Of a stretch of DNA of 64,000 nt, positions 53,854 through 64,000 are shown one piece after another. A model generated the notes under the pieces. That model did no database searches and was not told where the DNA came from. It saw nothing but the letters and a program-made list of their open reading frames with translations. Positions within the stretch are counted from its first letter, which is position 1; each line of letters begins with the position of its first letter. A program made the translations under genes and the position numbers. The DNA comes from Adlercreutzia sp. ZJ304 (GTDB lineage Bacteria; Actinomycetota; Coriobacteriia; Coriobacteriales; Eggerthellaceae), in the NCBI RefSeq assembly GCF_011039075.1, contig NZ_JAAKEG010000005.1:1-64000 (forward strand). The letters run 5' to 3'.

Positions 53854-55056
53854 CTATCGCATTACGCGGCGGATAACACCTATTCTTTCTTCCACTTCAT
53901 CAACAACAGTTTTTATGCGACGCTCGGGGATATTAGGATTCTTAGACAGTATTTCATGCAAGCTATCAGTGTATCCGTCTAGCGCATCAGAGGTAAACCA
54001 ATCAAAATAGCCATCGAATAGACGAACCTGATCTATTGGTTTCATGCCCCCATACTTAAAGGGCTTTGCCTTGTACAGAAAATCTGCCGGGACTTCCAAT
54101 AGTTCAACATTAGACCACAAGCAAGAACCGGTATCGAACACCGGAGCCAAGCGCGTAACCTCCAGCGTTTCAACATTGCGAATTATTCCAAAATTACGGT
54201 AATGCCGATCGCGATTCGCCAATATATAATCGCACACAAACATCTTAGCTAGTTGCGTCATAACCTCGTGCGCATCTAACCCTAAATCGACACAACGCTT
54301 AACGTAAAATTGCAGTTCAGACAGGTTATTCGGCTGTTTCACATTGCGAATTACATCCCACGCAGCTATAAGTTCTTCATCGGGTTCTAGCATGTTTTCG
54401 CAAGCTGAATACACGCGCCGTCCATCTTCAAAAAGCGTATACGGCAAATATTCACCTGCATTCATTAGACGCGAATGCAATTCCGTTGCAGCAACTTCGT
54501 TGTAGGGCTCTTGGTTAACGAAACCAACACCGGCTTTCAGCAAAATGCGCTTACCGCCAACTATCTTCCATTTCTTCAGAAGATCGCCGCCTAGCGTGCT
54601 GTTCGGCGAAGATAAGTTAATGTTTGCATAGTCCGGAGCATCAGGAGACGACCCAGACGAGTCTTGCCCCAAGGTTAGAAAACCCAAATCGTCAGTAAAA
54701 TCGTTATCGAAAAAGTTAATCTCTTCCCAAGTTTTAGGATCGTCTTCATTGTTCAGCCAATAGCGATCCGACAGCGACAAGCCGAAACTTTTCTCCGCAA
54801 GCACCAGTGTGCTTGCAAGATTTAAATTTTCCAATAACCTATCTATCTGAGCGCGAGAAGCCGGTATAGCACGCGCAGCCCACCAATAATTTATTTCGCT
54901 TTTGGTTATTTCGCCACGCCTATCATGTATACCTATCGGAGCCGCTTCTAAACATTCGGTTCTGGTTATGCGCGTAGCCTTATGCTGTTCCATATCGTAC
55001 TCAAACGCCAGCACAGGCGTGTTTTTATTCATAAGAATATAATTTGCTAGACCCAT
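53854..55056 (-). CDS. orphan HipA-like protein kinase
   Basis: The 400-residue product resembles the kinase domain of HipA/CtkA-type Ser/Thr kinases. It has a nucleotide-binding lysine in KRILLKAG with NEVAATEL after it. The catalytic loop is YILANRDRHYRNFG (Asp and Asn present), and the metal site is APVFDTGSCLW. No HipB-like antitoxin gene is adjacent, so a toxin-antitoxin role is not supported. The start is ATG 55054-55056; a longer frame to 55095 exists. It lies between the ATP synthase operon and the 1.15 kb gene-free region. Confidence 0.75.
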   Translation of the reverse strand: MGLANYILMNKNTPVLAFEYDMEQHKATRITRTECLEAAPIGIHDRRGEITKSEINYWWAARAIPASRAQIDRLLENLNLASTLVLAEKSFGLSLSDRYWLNNEDDPKTWEEINFFDNDFTDDLGFLTLGQDSSGSSPDAPDYANINLSSPNSTLGGDLLKKWKIVGGKRILLKAGVGFVNQEPYNEVAATELHSRLMNAGEYLPYTLFEDGRRVYSACENMLEPDEELIAAWDVIRNVKQPNNLSELQFYVKRCVDLGLDAHEVMTQLAKMFVCDYILANRDRHYRNFGIIRNVETLEVTRLAPVFDTGSCLWSNVELLEVPADFLYKAKPFKYGGMKPIDQVRLFDGYFDWFTSDALDGYTDSLHEILSKNPNIPERRIKTVVDEVEERIGVIRRVMR

Positions 55057-55129
55057 AACCAATTCACCCCGCTCTGCATACCGGAAGCATTTCAATCTCG
55101 ATTATAGAGGATACAGACAGAAAATATGA

Positions 55130-55160
55130 AGAGGGTCTAGGCACATTACCCAGACCCTCT
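55130..55160 (-). terminator. hairpin ending the atp operon
   Basis: AGAGGGTCT pairs perfectly with AGACCCTCT about 45 bp after the atpC stop codon, with an inner GG/CC extension. The T-run is weak. Confidence 0.6.
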
Positions 55161-55205
55161 AAAAACAGGCTCAATTCAAGCGGTTAGACCCACTTAACTC
55201 AGAGG

Positions 55206-55646
55206 CTATTTCCCCTCGTCTACATATCGAATCTGGCGTTCGTACCACTCTAAGCGATCGCGGCTAGACTCTAGTTCCGCCTTATCCTGCGCAGATTCAT
55301 GCACAGCCTCTAATTCCTTGATGTGCTCACGCATTTCATCGGCACGAGCCGCCATAGACTCGCGGTCGATATCTTTCACGTTCTTACCGAAACGTCCGAG
55401 CACCGTCAAGATGCCGTTATACATCTGCGTAGCACCTTCGCTTATCAGGAATTCTTCCTTCTGCGAACCAGCTTCGTCAAGATTCAGCGTACAGATGCCG
55501 GATTTGCTGTTCAGCGCTACCAACAGTTCGTGACCAGCTAAAACGCCATACGAACCTTCGCAACCCGGAACGGATGCGTAATATACGCTGTCATCGAACA
55601 GCTTGCGCGTAGGCGTGGCTACGACACAATGGAACGTGGAAGCCAT
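55206..55646 (-). CDS. atpC: F1Fo ATP synthase subunit epsilon
   Basis: This is the rotor subunit that couples F1 to the c-ring and inhibits ATP hydrolysis. The 146-residue product has an N-terminal beta-sandwich (FHCVVATPTRKLFDDSVYYASVPGCEGSYGVLAGHELLVAL) and a C-terminal helical hairpin. It is the last gene of the operon and adjoins atpD directly. Confidence 0.94.
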   Translation of the reverse strand: MASTFHCVVATPTRKLFDDSVYYASVPGCEGSYGVLAGHELLVALNSKSGICTLNLDEAGSQKEEFLISEGATQMYNGILTVLGRFGKNVKDIDRESMAARADEMREHIKELEAVHESAQDKAELESSRDRLEWYERQIRYVDEGK

Positions 55647-57092
<1,446 letters not shown>

Positions 57093-58028
57093 TTATTCCT
57101 CCAAAGCTGCAGCGCCACCAACGATCTCGGTGATCTCGGTTGTAATAGCGCCTTGACGTACACGGTTGTATACACGAGTCAAAGTAGCGACCATTTCATT
57201 GGCATTATCCGTCGCCGACTTCATAGCATTTCTACGAGCGCCTTGCTCACCAGCCGCCGAGTCCAACAGCGCAAAGTTCACTGAGTTGCGAATATAGCGC
57301 ATCATCAGCCAATGCATAACGGTTGAAGCGTCAGGTTCATAATCAACATCACCCGGCGGAAACTCGTCTGAAGGCTCGCGGAACTGCATGAAGATATCTT
57401 CTTCTGCCTTCACAAGACCTAATATTTCAGCATAGCTCTCGCGGCTAATCGGAAGAACCTGCTGCATAACAAGCGTTTGCTCGGCTGCGTTCTTTGCGTG
57501 GTTGAAGACAACGTAGACTTCATCTAACGGATCTTCATCCTGAGCGTATTGCGGAGCGATGTATTTCGAAATCTCCACCGACTCCTCATACGATGGGTCG
57601 GCTGACAAGCCAGCAAATTCAAACACAGGCTTCACACCGCGATAGCCGAAATACCCGATGGCTTTTTTGCCGCAAGCGGCAACTTCCACCTTCATGCCAG
57701 CGGCTTCTTTCTCGTGGATTAGCCCATCGGCGGCGCGCAACACTGTGCTGTTAAAACCACCTGCAAGACCGCGGTCTGATGTTACAACCACCACAAGAGC
57801 ACGCTTAGCATTGTCATGAACGCGCAATAACGGCTCAGAATCGATAGGTGCATGCGGCGCTGTGGATACAAGCATATCCGATACCGCACGAGCCCAAGGA
57901 AGTGCACCTTCCATTCGCTCGGTTGACTTGCGGATTTTCGCGGCAGCCACCATTTCCATGGTGCGCGTTATCTGCTTCGTCGATGAGACGGAGTTGATTC
58001 GTCTTTCTATGTCGTGAAGGTTTGGCAT
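57093..58028 (-). CDS. atpG: F1Fo ATP synthase subunit gamma
   Basis: This is the central shaft. The 311-residue product has the N-terminal helix (IERRINSVSSTKQITRTMEMVAAAKIRK), the SDRGLAGGFNS segment and the C-terminal helix (ARRNAMKSATDNANEMV to ITTEITEIVGGAAAL). It is slightly longer than the usual 285-290 because of acidic insertions. Confidence 0.96.
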   Translation of the reverse strand: MPNLHDIERRINSVSSTKQITRTMEMVAAAKIRKSTERMEGALPWARAVSDMLVSTAPHAPIDSEPLLRVHDNAKRALVVVVTSDRGLAGGFNSTVLRAADGLIHEKEAAGMKVEVAACGKKAIGYFGYRGVKPVFEFAGLSADPSYEESVEISKYIAPQYAQDEDPLDEVYVVFNHAKNAAEQTLVMQQVLPISRESYAEILGLVKAEEDIFMQFREPSDEFPPGDVDYEPDASTVMHWLMMRYIRNSVNFALLDSAAGEQGARRNAMKSATDNANEMVATLTRVYNRVRQGAITTEITEIVGGAAALEE

Positions 58029-58044
58029 TTACCTTACCTCCTTT

Positions 58045-59610
58045 TTACTCCGTCGTCGCGAAGGACTTCTTGAACGCACTTATTGCTGCGTTCAGGTCAG
58101 CCTCTATCTGGTCGGTCAGCTTCTTCTCCGTGTTAATAGCATCTATAATGCCCGCATTGTTCAGGCGAATGCTATCTAGCATTTCAGTACGGAAACGCAC
58201 TACATCAGCAAGCGGCATATCGTCTAGGTAGCCTTTGTTGCCTGCATAGATTGCAATTACTTGCTCAGCTACAGGCATAGGGTTATACCTGCCCTGCTTC
58301 AGTATTTCAGTCATATGTGAACCACGAGTCAGCTGGTCTTGCGTAGCCTTATCCAAGTCGCTACCAAACTGGGTAAACGCTTGTAGTTCACGATAGCTTG
58401 CCAGATCGAGACGCAATGAACCAGCTACCTGCTTCATAGCCTTAATCTGCGCAGAACCACCAACACGAGAAACCGAAATGCCTACATCAACCGCAGGACG
58501 CTGACCTTGGAAGAACAGGTCGGTCTGCAAGAAGATCTGACCGTCGGTAATGGAGATAACGTTCGTCGGAATGTAAGCGGACACGTCACCTGCTTGCGTT
58601 TCGATGATAGGAAGTGCAGTCATCGAACCGCCGCCGTTCGCGTCGCTCATCTTCACCGCGCGCTCTAGTAAGCGGCTATGCAGATAGAACACGTCTCCAG
58701 GATATGCTTCACGTCCGGGCGGGCGGCGCAGCGTCAGCGACATCTGACGATAAGCAACAGCCTGCTTGGACAGGTCGTCATAAACGATTAGTACGGCGCG
58801 ACCCGGATTGTCCGGACCAGCCGGTTGACCATTTTCGCCGTTATAGATAAAGAATTCGCCCATTGCAGCACCAGCCATAGGAGCAATGTATTGCAACGGA
58901 GCAGAGTCAGACGCATTCGCTGCCACAATAATTGTCTTATCCATAACGCCATGGCGCTCAAGCGTTTCAACAACACCAGCCACAGTAGAAGCCTTCTGAC
59001 CAATGGCAACATAGATACAGATCATGTCTGTTTCTTTTTGGTTGATGATAGCGTCGATTGCGATAGCGGTCTTACCAGTTTGGCGGTCGCCAATGATAAG
59101 TTCGCGCTGACCACGACCAATAGGGATCATCGAGTCGATAGCCAAAATACCTGTCTGCATAGGTTCGTCAACCGGACGACGAGCAGTAACGCCCGGAGCC
59201 TTAAACTCTACAGGACGCGTGCCTTCTGCCTGAATTGGACCTTTGCCGTCTATCGGCATACCCAGCGGATTCACAACGCGACCCAGCAGACCTTTGCCCG
59301 CAGGAACCTCAACGATGCGGCCGGTAGTACGAACCTGATCGTTTTCCTTGATAGCAGTGACATCGCCAAGAAGAACGGCGCCTACTTCATCTTCTTCGAG
59401 GTTTTGAGCCAAACCGTAAACGGTCTTGCCACCTTCCCCGATGAATTCGAGCAATTCGCCAGCCATCGCATCACGCAGGCCGTCTACACGGGCAATTCCG
59501 TCACCGACCTGAATGACCGTGCCGACTTCGCGCGACTCCACGCTGACATTCAGCGCGTCGAGCTGCTTGCGCAGAGCTTCGTCGATTGTCTGAGCGGTGA
59601 TTTCAGTCAC
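58045..59610 (-). CDS. atpA: F1Fo ATP synthase subunit alpha
   Basis: This is the regulatory nucleotide-binding subunit of F1. The 521-residue product has Walker [16 protein letters not shown] (near residue 170), the [21 protein letters not shown] region, and [17 protein letters not shown]. It overlaps the atpH stop codon by one base. Confidence 0.98.
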   Translation of the reverse strand: MTEITAQTIDEALRKQLDALNVSVESREVGTVIQVGDGIARVDGLRDAMAGELLEFIGEGGKTVYGLAQNLEEDEVGAVLLGDVTAIKENDQVRTTGRIVEVPAGKGLLGRVVNPLGMPIDGKGPIQAEGTRPVEFKAPGVTARRPVDEPMQTGILAIDSMIPIGRGQRELIIGDRQTGKTAIAIDAIINQKETDMICIYVAIGQKASTVAGVVETLERHGVMDKTIIVAANASDSAPLQYIAPMAGAAMGEFFIYNGENGQPAGPDNPGRAVLIVYDDLSKQAVAYRQMSLTLRRPPGREAYPGDVFYLHSRLLERAVKMSDANGGGSMTALPIIETQAGDVSAYIPTNVISITDGQIFLQTDLFFQGQRPAVDVGISVSRVGGSAQIKAMKQVAGSLRLDLASYRELQAFTQFGSDLDKATQDQLTRGSHMTEILKQGRYNPMPVAEQVIAIYAGNKGYLDDMPLADVVRFRTEMLDSIRLNNAGIIDAINTEKKLTDQIEADLNAAISAFKKSFATTE

Positions 59611-60185
59611 TAGCTTTCACCTCCATCTGTTTCCTTTAGTGTGTGACGAGCGCGATTCAGCTGGCTTATCATGCTAGCGTCAATACGCATTCCATTCACA
59701 CTCATAACTATGCCGCCCAAAATAGACTTGTCGACGCTTTCGTTTAGCATCGCTTCAAGACCAAGGTCGGCCTGAACTTTATCCTTGATAAGTTTGCGCA
59801 GATCGTCGTCAAGCGAAACCGCTGTAACCACATCTACCACGCAAAGATTGAGCTCCTGCTTCATAAGCTCAGCGTACATGCGAAATACACGCGGGAGCTC
59901 TTCGGCGTCGCCATTTTCCGCCATTATTGATGCAACCTTGCTAAAAGCTATGTTGCAGTCGGCGAATGCAGCCTCGGCCAGTTGGCGGCGCTGCTCTGGA
60001 GTGTAATCAGGGTTAGCTAGCGCTAAGGAAAGATCCATATCAGAATACATCAGGGTCTTCACCTGATCCATTTGGTTGCGCACTTCTAACACCGCATCTT
60101 TACCGCCAGATGCGTTAGCCGCATTGAACATCGCCTCCGCATAGACGGCGATCTTCTCACGCTGTACGAGACGATTAGTTGCCAT
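59610..60185 (-). CDS. atpH: F1Fo ATP synthase subunit delta
   Basis: This subunit attaches the peripheral stalk to F1. The 192-residue product has [12 protein letters not shown] near the start and the C-terminal [25 protein letters not shown] signature. The start is ATG 60183-60185, overlapping the end of atpF by 11 bases. Confidence 0.92.
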   Translation of the reverse strand: MATNRLVQREKIAVYAEAMFNAANASGGKDAVLEVRNQMDQVKTLMYSDMDLSLALANPDYTPEQRRQLAEAAFADCNIAFSKVASIMAENGDAEELPRVFRMYAELMKQELNLCVVDVVTAVSLDDDLRKLIKDKVQADLGLEAMLNESVDKSILGGIVMSVNGMRIDASMISQLNRARHTLKETDGGES

Positions 60186-60792
60186 TGAAGCTACCTGCCT
60201 CTTTGACATAACGCTCTATGATGGCGCGATGCTCGGCATCAGACAAATCTTCACCAATAAGCTTTTGAGCCACATTGATTGATGTGTCAGCTATAGATGC
60301 CTGCAGCTCAGCTATTGCAGCCTTCTTCTCGGCTTCAATAGTAATCTTCGCCTTGGCTATCATTTCGGCTGCCTCGGCGCGCGCCTTCTCTTGTATGTCG
60401 GCCTTCACAGCTTCGCCTGTAGCACGTGCATCGGCAACTACTTGAGTAGCCTGCACCTTAGCTTCTGCTAGCTGTTCTCTGTACTCTGCCAGCACACGTT
60501 CGCTTTCAATCTTCGCTTCTTCGGATTTTTTCAAAGCCTCGCGAATGGTATTCTCGCGCTTTTCTAGCATCCCATTAAACATAGGCCAGCCGAACTTCGC
60601 GAGGATTATCCAAAGAAGGATGAACGCCACGAGCATAGGAACGAATTCCATCATGTCGGGGAGAATGGCAGAGATTCCGGCACTTTCAGCCTCTTCGGCA
60701 CCTTCAGCAGCAAAAGCCAGTATAGGCGTAGCGGCTAGAGCCGCAGAAGCCCCAACTATTGCACTGACTGCCTGTTTCGCTCTTGTTCTCAC
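60175..60792 (-). CDS. atpF: F1Fo ATP synthase subunit b
   Basis: This is the peripheral stalk. The 205-residue product has one membrane helix (MLVAFILLWIILAKFGW, about 53-69) and a long charged coiled coil. Ahead of the helix lies an extra hydrophobic N-terminal segment (VSAIVGASAALAATPILAFAAEG) that looks like a signal peptide and is absent from E. coli b. The start is GTG 60790-60792 with a strong GGAAGGAGG. Confidence 0.92.
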   Translation of the reverse strand: MRTRAKQAVSAIVGASAALAATPILAFAAEGAEEAESAGISAILPDMMEFVPMLVAFILLWIILAKFGWPMFNGMLEKRENTIREALKKSEEAKIESERVLAEYREQLAEAKVQATQVVADARATGEAVKADIQEKARAEAAEMIAKAKITIEAEKKAAIAELQASIADTSINVAQKLIGEDLSDAEHRAIIERYVKEAGSFNGN

Positions 60793-60843
60793 GTGTCTAC
60801 CTCCTTCCAGCCTTTAACGGCAAATTGTTTTTTGCCTGAAGGA

Positions 60844-61062
60844 CTAGAGGATGAACGCCAGAACGAAGCCGATAAGCGCCAGCGCCTCAGCAAGAGCAGC
60901 GCCGATGATGAAGTTGGTGAACAGACGACCCTGAACCTCGGGCTGACGAGCAGTGCCAACGCAGCAGCCATAGCAAGCGATACCGATGCCAAGACCAGGT
61001 CCAATGGCGCCAAGGCCGTAGCCGATGACCTTGAGAGCAGAGAGTACGAGTTCGATTTCCAC
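60844..61062 (-). CDS. atpE: F1Fo ATP synthase subunit c
   Basis: This is the proteolipid that forms the rotor ring. The 72-residue product is two helices joined by the polar loop ARQPE, with the ion-binding Glu in [12 protein letters not shown] of helix 2. The Gln and Ser/Thr ligands of sodium-type rings are not seen, so proton coupling is inferred. Helix 1 has an unusual YGCCVG cysteine pair. The start is GTG after AAAGGAGG. Confidence 0.95.
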   Translation of the reverse strand: MEIELVLSALKVIGYGLGAIGPGLGIGIACYGCCVGTARQPEVQGRLFTNFIIGAALAEALALIGFVLAFIL

Positions 61063-61117
61063 AGTTTCCTCCTTTTACCGTTTTTGAGCCTGTTTTCCCA
61101 AAAACATTTCTTTTTAT

Positions 61118-61144
61118 GATTACCAGCCGGAGAGCCGGATAATC
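61118..61144 (-). other. hairpin ahead of atpE
   Basis: GATTA..CCGG-CTCT-CCGG..TAATC forms a stem about 55 bp before the atpE start on the minus strand. Structures here may raise c-subunit expression or stabilise the downstream mRNA. Confidence 0.45.
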
Positions 61145-61197
61145 CCTAAACGTAACGCACGTTTTGCGCTAGCCGAATCGTCAAATACACCTAGTTA

Positions 61198-61983
61198 TTA
61201 GTGTGCCGAAGTGGCTAGGCTAATATAAACCGAAGTTAGCACGGTAAATACGTATGCTTGCAAGAAAGCCACCAGAGTTTCCAGCGCATACATAACTGTT
61301 AGCAGCAAAAACCACGGCACCGATATAACGCCAGTAGCTATATCTATTGACTGGATGCCCGTAGTTAAAAAGATGCCACATGCCAAAGCAAAGATGCCGA
61401 GAACCATGTGCCCTGCAAACATGTTGCCATAAAGTCGAACTGCCAACGTGAGCCAGCGAAGCACAAGCGAGATTAGCTCGAAGAACCATATGATGGGCAC
61501 CATAACCACCGGCAGCCCTGAAGGAGCAATTGATTTTATGTAGCCCCAACCACCATGAGCCCTAATTCCCTGCACATTAAAGTAAATGAAAGAGATGGTT
61601 GCAAGAGCCCAAGTGACCGATATGGTTCCTGTAGGTGTTTTGCATCCGGGAATAAGTCCAACAAAGTTAGATATCAGAATAAAAAAGAAAAGTGTCGCTA
61701 AAAACGGCACATGCTTTTTGAAGCCATGACCGATAACGCCTTCGCCCATGTCGTTACGCACGAACTGATAGCCATACTCGACAGTATTAATGAACTTATT
61801 AGTTGGAATCAGAGTTAGCTTGCGTGCGGCTACTAAAATAACCACAAGCGTGAGAATCCAGCAGATTATCATCCATAAGGTGTACTGAGTAAGACCAAAC
61901 GTGCCATTTCCGATAACGATAGCGGAATCGAAAGACTCCTTAAGTTCAGGTACGTGTTCCGACAATACTTCGAGAGCGTTCAC
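61198..61983 (-). CDS. atpB: F1Fo ATP synthase subunit a
   Basis: This is the stator half-channel. The 261-residue product has about six helices, the essential Arg in LTLAVRLYGNMFAGH, PTNKFINTVEYGYQF, and a C-terminal LEALVAFLQAYVFTVLTSVYI-like helix (here METLVAFLQAYVF-type). The start follows the small membrane-protein gene by 18 bp. Confidence 0.96.
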   Translation of the reverse strand: MNALEVLSEHVPELKESFDSAIVIGNGTFGLTQYTLWMIICWILTLVVILVAARKLTLIPTNKFINTVEYGYQFVRNDMGEGVIGHGFKKHVPFLATLFFFILISNFVGLIPGCKTPTGTISVTWALATISFIYFNVQGIRAHGGWGYIKSIAPSGLPVVMVPIIWFFELISLVLRWLTLAVRLYGNMFAGHMVLGIFALACGIFLTTGIQSIDIATGVISVPWFLLLTVMYALETLVAFLQAYVFTVLTSVYISLATSAH

Positions 61984-62001
61984 GCGGACTTCCCTTCTAA
62001 T

Positions 62002-62283
62002 CTATCTTCTAAGCATCTGCCACAGAGCAAAGCCAATTGCAGCAGCACTAAGAGCCAATACTTCAGCTAACAAAAATGCAATGCCTCTGTCGTGGTCGTA
62101 TCCGAAGAACAAAGCTGCAAAAGCGAAAAGAAGCGCAAACGAAACCACTAATCCCAGCATGAGCACAATCATAGAAGCTGCGGTGCCTCCATGCGTCGTG
62201 CGCTTGGTTAATTTGAGCCCAATAACTAATGGGACAAATCCCACAAGTCCGGCTAAAACGCCAAGCAAGATTGCTAGAACCAT
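62002..62283 (-). CDS. small membrane protein in the AtpI position
   Basis: The 93-residue product has three hydrophobic helices (about 2-23, 36-60 and 68-89) with HDRG in the last loop. It is the first gene of the atp operon, where AtpI-like assembly or ion-handling proteins are found, but the sequence match is not strong. ACGAGGTAG precedes ATG 62281-62283, and a TTGCGC-TTAT-GCGCAA hairpin lies just ahead. Confidence 0.7.
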   Translation of the reverse strand: MVLAILLGVLAGLVGFVPLVIGLKLTKRTTHGGTAASMIVLMLGLVVSFALLFAFAALFFGYDHDRGIAFLLAEVLALSAAAIGFALWQMLRR

Positions 62284-62483
62284 TCACGCTACCTCGTTTG
62301 CGTGCCTTGCGCATAAGCGCAACTTGTCTCCAAACGTTACAGAATGATAAACGGATTCGGATAACTACGTTACCTTTCTGAAATAATTAAAGGTGAACGG
62401 TGCCACGAATCCCGGTCAAATCGCATGAAATAGGGTGAAGCAGGAAATTCTATTGCGCAATTATGGCAAACTTCATTCTTTTT

Positions 62484-62954
62484 TTAATCTTGAGGGCGGA
62501 ATTCACGCATCAAAATTCCCGACTCTTTAAGAAGCTGCATGGCTAGTTCGTCTGGATAAGGATTCTGATAAACAATTTCTTTTATACCGGCATTTATTAT
62601 CATCTTTGCGCACACGACACAGGGTTGCGTGTTTACATATATACTTGCGCCGTCTATATCGGTGCCGAAGCGAGCCGCCTGTATTATTGCGTTCTGTTCA
62701 GCGTGAAGACCACGACATATTTCGTGACGCTGACCTGATGGCACCCCAAGCTGTTGGCGTAAACAGCCAGTTTCAGCACAATGCGCAAGTCCAGAGGGAA
62801 CGCCGTTGTAGCCTGTAGCCAAAATGCGACGATCTTTCACTATGACCGCACCCACGCCTCTGCGCAAACACGTAGTGCGCGTAGCAACCTGATTTGCAAG
62901 AGTCATAAAATATTCGTCCCAGCTAGGACGTGCATCTTGTACTGCGCTGTTCAT
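62484..62954 (-). CDS. deoxycytidylate (dCMP) deaminase family protein
   Basis: This zinc enzyme deaminates dCMP to dUMP for thymidylate synthesis. The 156-residue product has the zinc motif LHAEQNAI and PCVVCAKMI, and the additional GCLR..GVPSG..HEICR segment with His and Cys seen in the ComE/dCMP deaminase group. It starts directly after the glyA stop codon (TAAATG). Both enzymes feed thymidylate and one-carbon metabolism. Confidence 0.92.
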   Translation of the reverse strand: MNSAVQDARPSWDEYFMTLANQVATRTTCLRRGVGAVIVKDRRILATGYNGVPSGLAHCAETGCLRQQLGVPSGQRHEICRGLHAEQNAIIQAARFGTDIDGASIYVNTQPCVVCAKMIINAGIKEIVYQNPYPDELAMQLLKESGILMREFRPQD

Positions 62955-64000
62955 TTAGTATTCCAATCCGGGATATAAAGGATGTGCTTCCAAAAGAGAT
63001 TCAGCCCGCTTGTGCACCTGTGCTTTCACCTGTTCGTCGGTAGAATTAAACAATGTAGTTGCGATTAGCGCACCCACTTCGCGAAATTCTGTAGCATTCA
63101 GACCGCGTGTGGTAGCAGCCGCGCTGCCTACGCGAATGCCGCTAGTAACAAACGGACTGCGCGTTTCATTGGGAATGGTGTTCTTATTCACGGTGAAGCC
63201 AACTGTTTCCAGCAGCTGCTCTGCCTGTTTGCCGGTAACACCAGATGCCGTAAGATCGACTAGACATAGATGATTGTCGGTACCGCCGGACACAAGGCGC
63301 AAGCCGCCTTCTATCATGCCGGCGCCCAGTTCGGTGCAATTGCGGACAACGTTTTCCATATACGTCTTATATTCAGGGCGCTGCGCTTCGCCAAAAGCTA
63401 CAGCCTTGCCAGCAATAACATGCATAAGCGGTCCGCCCTGAGCACCGGGGAACATCGCCTTATCAATTTTCTTCGCTATTTCTTCGCTATTTGACAAAAT
63501 GAATCCACCGCGAGGTCCGCGCAATGTTTTATGGCTAGTTGACGTTACAACATCGGCATGCGGAACGGGGCTTGGATGCAAACCGGCAGCCACTAATCCT
63601 GCGATATGTGCCATGTCTACCATTAGATATGCGCCTACACTGTGCGCTATATCGGCTAAGCGTTCGAAATCTATTATGCGCGGATAAGCGCTTGCGCCGG
63701 CTACTATCATCTTTGGGCGCACGTCGTTGGCTTGGCGCTCTAGCGCATCGTAGTCGATCATCTCGGTTTCGGGGCTAACGCCGTAACTGACCATGTTGTA
63801 TAACAAGCCAGAAAAATTCACTGGACTTCCATGCGTAAGATGCCCGCCATGTTGCAGGCTCATTCCCATAACGGTGCTGCCCGGCTCTACTAGCGCTAGG
63901 TATGCGCCAAAATTTGCCTGCGCTCCGGAATGCGGCTGAACGTTGGCGAATGTAGAACCAAATAGTTCGCAAGCCCGCTGGCAAGCTAAGGTTTCGACCA
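62955..64000 (-). CDS. glyA: serine hydroxymethyltransferase (5' part beyond the window)
   Basis: This PLP enzyme converts serine and tetrahydrofolate to glycine and methylene-tetrahydrofolate. The visible 348 residues run from [13 protein letters not shown], through [13 protein letters not shown], the PLP lysine in [13 protein letters not shown] and FPGAQGGP, to a complete C-terminus. The reading frame continues off the right edge, so the N-terminal part (about 70 residues by family length) is missing. Confidence 0.97.
   Translation of the reverse strand, partial: VETLACQRACELFGSTFANVQPHSGAQANFGAYLALVEPGSTVMGMSLQHGGHLTHGSPVNFSGLLYNMVSYGVSPETEMIDYDALERQANDVRPKMIVAGASAYPRIIDFERLADIAHSVGAYLMVDMAHIAGLVAAGLHPSPVPHADVVTSTSHKTLRGPRGGFILSNSEEIAKKIDKAMFPGAQGGPLMHVIAGKAVAFGEAQRPEYKTYMENVVRNCTELGAGMIEGGLRLVSGGTDNHLCLVDLTASGVTGKQAEQLLETVGFTVNKNTIPNETRSPFVTSGIRVGSAAATTRGLNATEFREVGALIATTLFNSTDEQVKAQVHKRAESLLEAHPLYPGLEY

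Noticed and set aside
53854-55056. Calling the HipA-like gene part of a hipBA toxin-antitoxin pair
   Set aside because: No small helix-turn-helix gene lies on either side.
60844-61062. Sodium-type ATP synthase
   Set aside because: The c subunit lacks the Gln in helix 1 and the Ser/Thr after the Glu that sodium-binding rings need.

Overview
The window reads as chromosomal DNA of an anaerobic or fermentative Gram-positive actinobacterium, most likely of class Coriobacteriia (an inference). The signs are an actinobacterial-style division cluster (ftsZ, pgeF, yggS, sepF, proC, yggT, divIVA), a LAKTG-type cell-wall sorting signal, a membrane-bound LuxR-type regulator, GatCAB, and GC content that by eye is moderate rather than high. 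Nearly all genes are on the minus strand.

Layout from left to right. Positions 1-300 hold a minus-strand promoter and structured leader that looks like the start of an rRNA operon lying beyond the left edge. Next come cca, tRNA-Gln, tRNA-Glu and a strong terminator, then a roughly 0.9 kb gene-free block full of repeats and hairpins, ending at a two-domain molbindin gene. Minus-strand thiC, a cysteine hydrolase, thiD, pntA and pntB follow under a TPP riboswitch. After them come RNase P RNA, thiN, an ABC exporter divergent from a membrane LuxR regulator, the division cluster, and nifS/nifU divergent from an Rrf2 regulator over a perfect palindrome. The histidine cluster runs hisZ-hisG fusion, D, C, B, H, A, F, I. 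Upstream of it is a probable operon gatC-gatA-gatB, D-aspartate-ligase-like ATP-grasp, Asp/Glu racemase and AsnB, then ychF, an NSS transporter, truA and dnaE.

The most unusual part is 45.3-52.8 kb. A SipW-type signal peptidase is followed by a TasA-like secreted protein, by a protein joining leucine-rich-repeat-like and SGNH-hydrolase segments to the same module, and by a Ser-rich LAKTG-anchored surface protein. Large hairpins lie between genes and a run of nine C/G lies in the upstream region. This looks like a TasA/SipW-type extracellular fibre or matrix system rebuilt with a covalent wall anchor and an enzymatic subunit. A 1.1 kb gene-free stretch to its right carries the second copy of a small terminal-inverted-repeat element also seen at 2.2 kb. 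An orphan HipA-like kinase, the complete F1Fo ATP synthase operon, a dCMP deaminase and the 3' part of glyA complete the window.

Two gene groups suggest pathways. Racemase, D-Asp ligase and asparagine synthase match the three steps that make a D-Asp/D-Asn peptidoglycan cross-bridge in lactococci and enterococci. The thiamine genes appear to be co-transcribed with the NAD(P) transhydrogenase genes. All functional statements rest on reading the sequence and on family knowledge; no searches were run.
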